From: Euborellia annulipes
Lineage: Eukaryota > Arthropoda > Insecta > Dermaptera > Anisolabididae
Direction: 5' to 3'
NCBI GenBank assembly: GCA_023213315.1
Contig: JAKCPI010013944.1
Coordinates: 1 to 64,000, forward strand
Length of the DNA stretch: 64,000 nucleotides
Shown: positions 48,701 to 59,172 of the stretch, piece after piece
Layout: every line of letters begins with the position of its first letter
Position numbering within the stretch: position 1 is the first letter of the stretch
The notes under the pieces: model-generated
What the model was told of the DNA's origin: nothing
The model's database searches: none
Seen by the model: the letters and a program-made list of their open reading frames with translations, nothing else
Made by a program: the position numbers and the translations under genes

Positions 48701-51700
48701 TTATCAACTGTTCGGAAACGTGAAAAGCGGGATAAGAAATAGACTATTAAAACCCAATATTATAAACCAAGTTCATTTTTGAACTAGATCCAAATATATT
48801 GATTATCCATGGGAACTCTTGTTAAAATACTTATTTCAATCACGGCTATCTAACCCTGTACTTGCTTTATTCCAAAGGCTGTAAGAAATGATAAAGCAGT
48901 CGGAAAAGATGCAAATGAATAAGGCGCCTTAAAAACAAGATGTAGGCAACCGTGAAACTTAAGAATATGTTTGATTGTATTGATACGAGCATAAAGGGGG
49001 CCGTATAAGAAAAGAAATGTTTAGTAGTGAACATTTTATTTTCGCTTCATTAATAAGTATATATATATTTTCTGTTTAACTGTAGTGAGAGACTAATTTA
49101 TACAACATATTAAATTCAAATAAACCAGGGTTAAATAAAAAATGTTATTTATTTACAATATTATTCATTTAAAGAGTGGTATAGGTGTTTACAGGGCCGT
49201 AACTTGCTTTTTTGAACCCTGGGCAAGACCTCATCACCCCTACACTACACCAAATTTTGGGAATTAATTAAAGCTACTTATTTCCCTAAAATAATAGTTT
49301 TAACCAGTAGTGCAACCAGAAAAACAAATTTTGGAGAGAACTAAAGATTTTTTTAGAAATGAACCATCTATTGCAATAGTATTGAAACTAAAGCCCGGTA
49401 GTTAGGCAGCCCAAATGGCACACGCACACTAAAGCTTTCTTGTCTGTGTGAGAAATACCTTTTTCAAACTAGACAATAGGCCGAATAACTCTTTTTAAGC
49501 TTTTTTGTTAAAAAGAGTCAAGAAAGCTTTAGTTTACGAGTGCCATTTGGGCTGCCTAACTACCGGGCTTTCGTCTCAATGCTATTGCTTGTTTCCACTG
49601 ATTTCTTCGGCCAAATTTTTAATTTATATGCATTTTTCTAGTTTATTATTATAATTATTATTTTTCTAAGAAAATCAAATATCTATTATTTTCTCTTACC
49701 TAAATGTATATGTTAATATACATATATATAGAGAAAGTATTGGATTCATGTCAAAAATTCGATGTTGAGATTTTGAATGATATACACGTTTTGAGGCCCC
49801 CTGAATCCAAAAAAAGTGGTTTTCGCAACATGGTCTGTTGGTGTGTGTGTGTGTCTCGGTTCAATTTAAAGCATGAAGAAATTGAGCTAGAAGGTTGAAA
49901 TTTTATATTTAGGTTAGACACCCACATAGGTAGTGAAAATAAGCTTTTGATCAAAATCGGCCAAAAAGCAGTAGTACTCAGGTTTTTTCGATTTTCTCAA
50001 AATTCGCTCTAACGATTTTGATTAAAATTCAATAATCAATTATTTTTTCGATGCTCTTTATAATGTATATTCTCATTTTGCCATTGAAATCTTTTGAAGA
50101 CTACTTTACTCTTGGACTTCATAGGGAGGATACAAGGGCGGATCCAGAGGTGTTTCTCGGGGGGGGGGGTAATCTGGTGTGGGCGTATATAGAAATTTTT
50201 TTCGGGGGGGCTGTTCTCAAAAGTTTTTCTACGAAAAATTTTGTTTTTAGCGGAACCAAAAAATTTTTCATGTGCCGTTCGCGGAACCAAAAATTTTTCG
50301 TGTGCCGTTCGCGGAACCAAAAATTTTTCCCAGTCGGAAAAATATTTTCCTTTTTTTTAGAGACCAAAAATTTTTTTATGTGCTGTTCGCGGAACCAAAT
50401 TTTTTCACATGTTCCGTTTGCGGAACCAAAAATTTTTCATGCTCCGTTCGCGGTTTCTAAAATTTTTCCCGTTTTTTCAAATCTCGGTGGGGTAATTACC
50501 CCCTTTACCCCCCCCCCTTGTATCCGCCCTTGGGAGGTTAGGAGAAATGGTTGCCATGGTAACAAAATATAAATATTTTCCCATACTAATAATTTTACAT
50601 CTTGAATTCTAATATATCGGCGGAAACTAAATATATGTCGACACGAAAAGTCTGGTGTGACAAGCACAGCACACAACTTTCTCTTACATTCTGTAATCGA
50701 AAGTTGTGCTCCGTGCTTGTCATACCAGATTTTTTTTTCTTTTAAATTTTGCCTGACCGTTTGAATTCATTTAATACAATATAATGCGAATTTTTTCGAC
50801 CTTTCTCGGGCTTCCTTGCCGTCTGGGCCCTGGGCACGTGCCACTGTTGCCCCTGCCTAGTTTCCGCTCTGGATTAAACACCCGGGGGGGGGGGGATCAG
50901 AGCTGTCTAAATCGAGAGAAATGATTTGAAATATATACGGTATTTAAATTAAAATTATATTCTTTATTTGATTTCTCAATCAGCTTTTATAATTTATTCA
51001 GATCAAAGACCTCTTTAGGTTTTGACAACTTCCCATCTCAGAGATAGCAGCGCGGATATAATTTTAAATATATATTCAATTACAAAAAATTTTATTGAAT
51101 AATCTATATATTTAAAAAATTACTTTAGATATGGTATAAGCGTATTTTGAAAAAATATTTTTTCCTATGCAAATTAAATTTATAAATAATCTGGTTATTA
51201 TCAATATTCCATCAAAGAAAAAATTTTTTTTAAACTTAATAAATTAACTGTCATATAAATTTCAATCTTTAAAAAAAATTTATTTTGATATATTCTAACG
51301 GTTAAAAACGTTATATTTTTAATGAAATCAATCCATCTTCCTTTCCAATGATTAAGCTTATTGAGTACCACTCAAGCCGACATTTATACCTAATTATTAA
51401 AATATAAATTATGCATATTTAGATCTAATTAATAATGTTGAATTAATCTACAGTATCTATATACTGGGTATAATATTGTAATAGCGGAGTGTCCGTCTAT
51501 CCGTCTGTCACGCTCTGTTTGACCAACTTCCCGATGGAATTTTGAAACGAAATTTTGCAGTGTTATAAAGGGCTTATGGAGAGTCCAGGAGAAATACTCA
51601 GGTCTCGAAATTCCTATAACTTTTTGATTTATTAATTCCTGAAGAGGGGTCTAGGGGACCGAAGCCCCCCTGTCTAGACGCCAGCCCGTTTCTTATAATT

Positions 51701-54700
51701 AAGAAAAGGCGAGGGTCCGTCGCAGGCGGGTCCGTGCCAGCTGGAAAGAGGCCACCATGGCTTGACGCGCCGCCCGCCGAAGGCTAGTTTAATATTAATT
51801 AACTAGGCAAATTAATTTATAGGAAAGAAAATGTTAATCCTATCATTATTTCGTCATTAAAAATTGTTGGTAAAGTTCTAATACGTATATTCAATATTTT
51901 AGAATTCTAATCTTACCAATAAAATTTTTAACTTTTTAACCAATAACACTTTTTAAATGAAAATGTCCTGATTTTGAAATCAGATCTGATTAGCTTTTTT
52001 GTGCTTTTTATTTGACTTTTAATTTATACCTAAATATCTAAAAAAAAATTAGAGTTGTAGAGAAATGAAAAAAATTTCAACCTGAAAAATCTGAACTATG
52101 ACTATTGGAATTTTCGGAAAATATTTAATTTATTATTAATGTCAATAATAGCCTACTCAATAATCTTTAAATTCAAAATCGATTTTTTTAGATCATTATA
52201 CAAATTGAATAACTTAGCTCCTTTAAAGACTCTATAAGAGCCACATGGATAAATACAAAACACCCGTGATACCAGCCAAACTATTGACTGCCTAACTGGA
52301 TAAAACTTTTGAAAAAAATTTGAAAAATATCTTTATCTTACTAGTACATTTTAAAATATTTGAAAGAGAATATTTCAAAGGTTGATTGATTAATCTTAGC
52401 ACTAAATAACCATTTATATTAATTTTAAGAATGCCAGGTTTCAGACGCCAGCAGGAATAAGACGCGTGCCTTGGTACACGATGCGCCTAGAGCAAATAAC
52501 CGTGAAATTGATTTTTTTTTTTATAGGAAATGCATTTTTTATGCCTCCGGCCTTTCCTAAAAGCAAGTTCTTAAGAATTTTTTATATTAATACCTTAATT
52601 ATTTAAAAAGAAATTTGTTATTAGTTTTGTTGACCGGATTCACATTGGACTAAGGTGTAAAAAAATTATCAAAGAAATGAGGAAAAATAGGGGAAATGAT
52701 ATCAAAATAAATTTTTCAATCACCTAAACAGAAATCTTAACTAAAGGAAACAATTTCTCTCACATTGTCAGTACTATAATATTTTTTAGAGAATAATAAT
52801 AATAATATGAACTTTGATGCTGATTGTAATTTTATTTGAAATATTTGAGGCTTTAAAGACATACTTAATAAATTCGCCTTGATTCTCAGAAGAAACCACC
52901 AGCGATGCCTCTCTGATTGGCAGATGGCCTATATACAATATATACAATAATTCAGTTATGCATAATAAATTAAACAACTATTTAGTTCTTTTCCAAAACA
53001 GTTTTACTGCCTTCTTATAGATATTTAAAAAAAAAATCTTTATAATTTTGATTTAATGGTTCATCATTATTCATTTATGATAATTGATTTGACCCCCAAT
53101 TCGTTGGTTTAAAACTTAGATAGATTGGTTGACAGCTAAAAATGGTATTAACTAAAAACAATATATTTTATTTAATTTTCGTTTAATTGTCGACTTTTCA
53201 GATACCAATCATGTCTTTCTTCACTGTGCGAGTTTTGCATGAGTGATTTTATCACATAAATTTTAATTTATAAAATAATCATGATCCCTAAATACATAAC
53301 TGATAATCGTGCTAAGGAAGGACGGGATAAACTTCCGAAACCTTAACCATTATACGAAAATTAAATAAAAAAATATTTGTTATTTACTTCATCTTTGGCT
53401 GCCATCCATTATCTATAGAAATTATTCTTTTATAAATATGATTAGTTATATAGATTTTTTTATTTTACAAATTAATTAGAAAAAAAAAATATTATTATAT
53501 CAAGGGCGGATCCAGAGGTGTTTCTCGGGGGGGGGGTAATCTGGTGTGACTTGTCGCACAGCACACTATTTTTTTTTAATTTCTGTAATTTAAAAGCGCA
53601 TTCTGTACTTGTTTGCCAGAATATAAATACACATCAAATTTTTAAGTATTAATTTTAAAAATTTTACATTAAAAATAAATTTTTTGCGAAAAAAGGTATT
53701 TTTTCGAATCTCGGGGGGGGGGTAATTACCCCCTTTACCCCCCCCCCTTGTATCCGCCCTTGTATTATATACTTGAGAATTACGACATAAAATCAGTAGA
53801 CAAATTATTTTCAATTAAAACTTAATCAAAGTCAATATTACTTATTAAAATTTTTTTTCTTTTCATAAAAAAACATTCGTTATTTAAAATACGTTAATTA
53901 GTTTTTAAAAAAGCAAAACGAAAAAAAAATATATTTTATTTAATTAAGATTAAAAGAAAAACTTTTTTGTACATTTCTTATTTGAAATATTTATTATTGC
54001 CATTTTAGAATTTCTTAATTAGAAATCCGTTAATTAGATTCCTTTGATTTTCCTAATAGTTAAATAAATCATTAAAAACAAACTAGAAAACATTTTTTTG
54101 TCAAAAAAAAAAAAAAAAAAAAACATTTTTTAAAAGGCAAATAAATTTTTTAAAAAATTCTTCTTGTTTTTTAATTAACTTTTTTTTTCTAAACACTCAC
54201 ACTTTTTTCTCATTCACACACACATTCACACAGTCTTTTAGGCAACTTAGGCCATTTAAGACTTTTAACGATACTCGTATGTTTAATATATCTATTGGGG
54301 GTCCAGGCATTCTTATTTGGATACCAAATGGCTTAAATAAAATCATCGGACTACCTGGGGTCCGAACCCGCGACTATTGGTATACGAGGTTAGCACGCTA
54401 ACCCCTACACCAAGCCCCGAGGGCGTTTTTTTAATTAGTTATGTAATTCAAAATTGTTCGCTAATTTAACTTGATGGATAATTATATCGCGTAATAAAAT
54501 TCAATTTCAATTTTACCTTATACCAGTGGCGGATCCAGAGGAGTTTCTCGGGGGGAGGGGGGATAATCTGGTGTGACTAGTTGCATAGCACACAATTTTT
54601 TCTTATAATCGGTAATTTAAAGGTGCATTGGCAGTTGTTTACCAGAATATATATACAAATCAAATTTTTAAGTATTAGTTTTTAAAATTTTATATTAAAA

Positions 54701-57700
54701 ATACAATTTTTTTTCCAAAAAAATATTTTGTTCTTCACTTGTCAGGGGAGGGGGGTAAAGGGGGTAATTGCCCCCTTTACCCCCTGTATCTGCCCTTGCC
54801 TTATACAACATATTAAAGTAACTTAATTTTTCATTATTTTTTTGAAGAAGTATTGTTAAATCATTCTATTTGTGTGTGGACAAGTCCCAAATTTTCAACT
54901 TTACTAATTTTTCCCCCGATTTGTTTGAATCGTCATGGGTCGCCGTCTTTTGTTTTTAAATTTTTTAATCTGTTGAGCATCACGAGGTTGTAATCTCAAC
55001 GAATCCTTAATTCCTCTGCCCCTGGAGCTATCAGAATCCTCTTTTGTTTACCAAAGATATTTTCGTGCAGCGGACACACCTTGAAAACATGTTATCTTTA
55101 AATAGCCAGATGAATTCCTGGTAGATTTTTAATAAATTTTCAATCATGGTTACTTTGAAACTCGACTTTAAGATCTTACTGCACCAAATTACTCTAACAT
55201 TTTTTATAAATCAATTAATTGAAAAAAGTGTATACATGACTTAGGAAGGGAAATTTCAAAAAATGATTTTTTCGATGAGGAAATGGCCTATATTATATTT
55301 AGGTAATAAAAATAAAAATTGTCTATTCTATAATTTTTCATCTCTTATCTTCTCATCTGCTAGGCCTTTAGTATAATTAAAAACAGATTCCACTTTGTGA
55401 CACTTAACGGATTCATCAAATTTTCAAATTGGCTCATTTAAATTTATATTTCGTGTTTAGTTTATTTTACTAAGACCTATAAAATTATTAAAATTTTTTC
55501 TTGTCTTTTTAATTCTAAAATATTCATTAGGAAGGTTCAATCAAACCAATTAAAATTAAAAGATGAAAAAAAAAAAAACTGGTTGGACATATTCGCCCGC
55601 TTCGTATAAAATTCTCTTAAACTGAACTGAAGTTGAAGCGATGGTTACAGTTATGAGAAATAATTAGTAAAACTTGATCTATCTTTCGGACCGTTGGATG
55701 CCCCTTGGAGAAAAAAAAAAACTCGTACCTATAATTAATTTTTTCTTTTTTGGAATAGATTGCGTTATCTAGGTTAATATTAAACAGGAATAATCTAGTC
55801 AAAAACAGGATTTTGTTTAAGTGTTTAGGGAAACATAATTTTGTCTATTAAATGTTCATTTCTAATCTAAGAATCACTATAATAACTTAATTTACTATTG
55901 GGAATATGAAATTATTCTCTTTCTTACTTATGATATAAACTTATTATATGAATATAATGAAAAATTGAAATTCAAAAAATTTGAAAATTCATATTTTAAA
56001 GGTGCAAAAAAAAGTATGTCTCTCGAAATGGTTTCATGATTTTTTAAAAATAAAATTAGAAATTAAGAAATTCCAATATTATTGAAATTTATAAAATATC
56101 AAAGTACTGCTAGGCAGAGGCAGTTAGATTTTTTCATTAACAGAATATTTATTTCACATACGCTGATTTTTCTGCCTTGGGGCATGGTAGAAATAAACAG
56201 TAAAAAAATATCTATCTACCTTCCTAAATTGATTTTTTTCTAAATCCCAATTGAATATCAACTAGCTAAAACCTCATTTAAATCTATTAAATAATAATAT
56301 CTTTGGGACAACCAATCCAATTTCCCCCTTAATAGCTGATTAAAAAGTGTGTGTTTTAAAAAAATACTCACACAGTCTTTTCGGCAACTTAGACCATTTA
56401 AGACTTTGACGATAACCGTTATTATTTTTAATATCTATTGTGGGTTCAGGCATTTCTATTTAAGCAAATGGCTTAAATAAAATCATCGGACTGCCTGGGG
56501 TCCGACGACATTCGGTATAGAAGATAGGCACGTTACCAGCTAGACCAAGCCCGTAGACCTTTCATATTTGAATTTTAATATCTCGGTGGAAACTAAATAT
56601 ATGTCGGCCAAAAATTCTGGTGTGACTAGCACAGAACACAACTTTCGATTACCGAAGGTAAGAGAGTGTTGTGCGCTGTGCGACCAGTCACACCAGATTT
56701 TTTAGTATTTAGTTTTAGAGTAAGTTAAAATTTTGTTGGATATCTTAAAAAGCTCTCATCAAAAATATAATAATATTTTAGTATTTATTTCGAGACACCC
56801 CTAATGAGTGATTGAATGTAAAACTGTAATTGTTCACAATAATTTATCTCTAATTATGATAATATTATTACCAATGCGAATAGCCATGGCAGCTGAGAGC
56901 GCCCTAAAGATAAATAATAATTATTACCAATTAATAGGTGGTTTTCGCGACATGGTCTGTCTGTCTGTGAACAAAATATCTCAAGAACGAAAAGAAGTAG
57001 GAGGTTGTGCGACAGTCACACCATATTTTTTTTCCATCTGAGGACATTGAGCCTTGTTCTTATTTGAATTAATTGCTAGCCAATATACAGTAATTTGAAT
57101 AAATCTTTGTTACTCAAGACGAGAAGTGGGAAGACTATATGTTCAAAGCCCAGGTTAGGCCGACATATTTACTTTTTCGTAAATCTTCATATTCTTAATA
57201 ATTTTATGTTAAATACATTAAAACTATTCAATAAATAAAATATAAACGACTAAATGAGTCAGATCTATTATTAATCCGAATCCGATATTTATTATTATCA
57301 TTATTTCAAACTCCTATAGGGATTCCCATTTACCGCTTTTGGTTTCGACCACCTGGACCCCCCACCATCTGGCTCGGGCCCGCCTTCTCTTAATTAAGAA
57401 AGAAATTACCTGAGGTGCTTTCATACTTTACACTTACTTTAAACCGGCGTCTGGCACCCTGTATGGTTATATCATTTCTTATCTCTAACTCCTCCTACTG
57501 CGTTCATATTTCTAGTTGACGTACTAATCAATCCTAGCAATTACGTGAATAAATTAACAAAAATAATGCATATTTTGGAGTTAATTCACTGGAATTTTTA
57601 AAATTCTATACAGAAACACACAAATAAAACAACCCCTACAGATGCGCTTAAATTTCTGATTTTTACTTTCTCGTATAGAGAAAGTTATGTAATCGTAAAA

Positions 57701-59141
57701 AAATTCGACTTCGAGATTTTGATGTTTCTCCACGTTTTAGACCTCCCTCAGTCCAAAAAAACCATTTTTGGCATTATGTCTGTGTGTGTGTAAACACGAT
57801 TGCTTAAAAACCAAAGCAGCTAGATCGATGAAATATGGTATATGCTCCTTACACTAAAATTGTAGATTTCTATCAACTTTTGGAGTAAATACGTGACTTG
57901 GAAGTAGTACTTTACTTAAAAAGTTTTTTCAAAAATTTTGAAATTTTCAATTTTTTTGTTATATTATGATAAAATACTCTATTTTAAAAAGTTTTTATTC
58001 TTTGACAGTTTCCGTAAAAATGTCCAAAAGTTGATAGAAATCTACAATTTTAGTGTAAGGAGCATATACCATATTTCATCGATCTAGCTGCTTTGGTTTT
58101 TAAGCAATCGTGTTCACACACACACCCAGACGTAATTCCAAAAGAATATACGAGAAAGTCTCGGGGAAGTCAATCCCCATATTTTAAAATTGTGTATGAT
58201 TAAATAAATTCACTAAAGCCAATTAAATGAATGATAACCACTTTTTTAAACACTAGCCGGGTGGCTTCGCCCCTAGACCCCTCGCCATCTGGCTCGGACC
58301 CGCCTTCTCTTGATTAAAAGAAGCTTCACGTCTAGTTAGAGAGCTTGGGACCCCCCTCGGCTGGTTCGGGACCGCCTGCGGCGGACCCTCGCCTTTTCTT
58401 AATTATGAATTTTTTTTTTTAACACTTGGTATTCAAATGGCTTAAATAAAATCATCGGACTGCCTGGGGTCCGAACCCGCGACTTTTGGTATAGGAGAGT
58501 AGCACACGCTAACCTCTACACCAAACCCCGAGGGCTTTTTTTTTTTTTTAATAAAAAACATTCACACTTTTTCTCATTCACACTCACACTCACACACACA
58601 TTCACACTGTCTTTTCGGCAACTCAGGCCATATAAGACATTTACGATAACCGTTATTGATTTAATATACATATATGGGGTCCAGGCATTCTTATTTAAGC
58701 CATTTGGTATCCAATTGGCTTAAAATAAAATCATCGAACTGGGGGTCCGAACCCTCGATGTTTGGTATACGAGGTTAGCACGCTAACCTCTACACCAAGC
58801 CCCAAGGACATGAAAAAAATTATCATTACTATATTCCAATCCAGTGTCTGCTTGAGGATTTCTTTACATTCATAGAATACATCAATGCAAAGAATACATA
58901 AATTTTTCTCTATACATTTCCTATGGGAGTAATCGTAACTTAAAGAATTAATTACCCAAAAAGTTATAGGCATTTCGTGATGAAAATAATTTTCCTGTAA
59001 TCCCTAGGTCTTCTTTAAGCATATAAAATTTCATTTCAAAATTCCAAAGGCAAGTACGTCAAATAGACCGTGGCAGACAGACAGACGGACATTAGCGAAT
59101 TATATACATAGATATTAATAATATTTCATAAAGGCTATATA

Positions 59142-59172
<31 letters not shown>

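Noticed and set aside
50051..50572. 173-codon open frame, the longest on the plus strand
   Set aside because: It runs through the chimeric MITE and its CGCGGAACCAAAAATTTTTC repeats. The repeated peptide is a by-product of the repeat.
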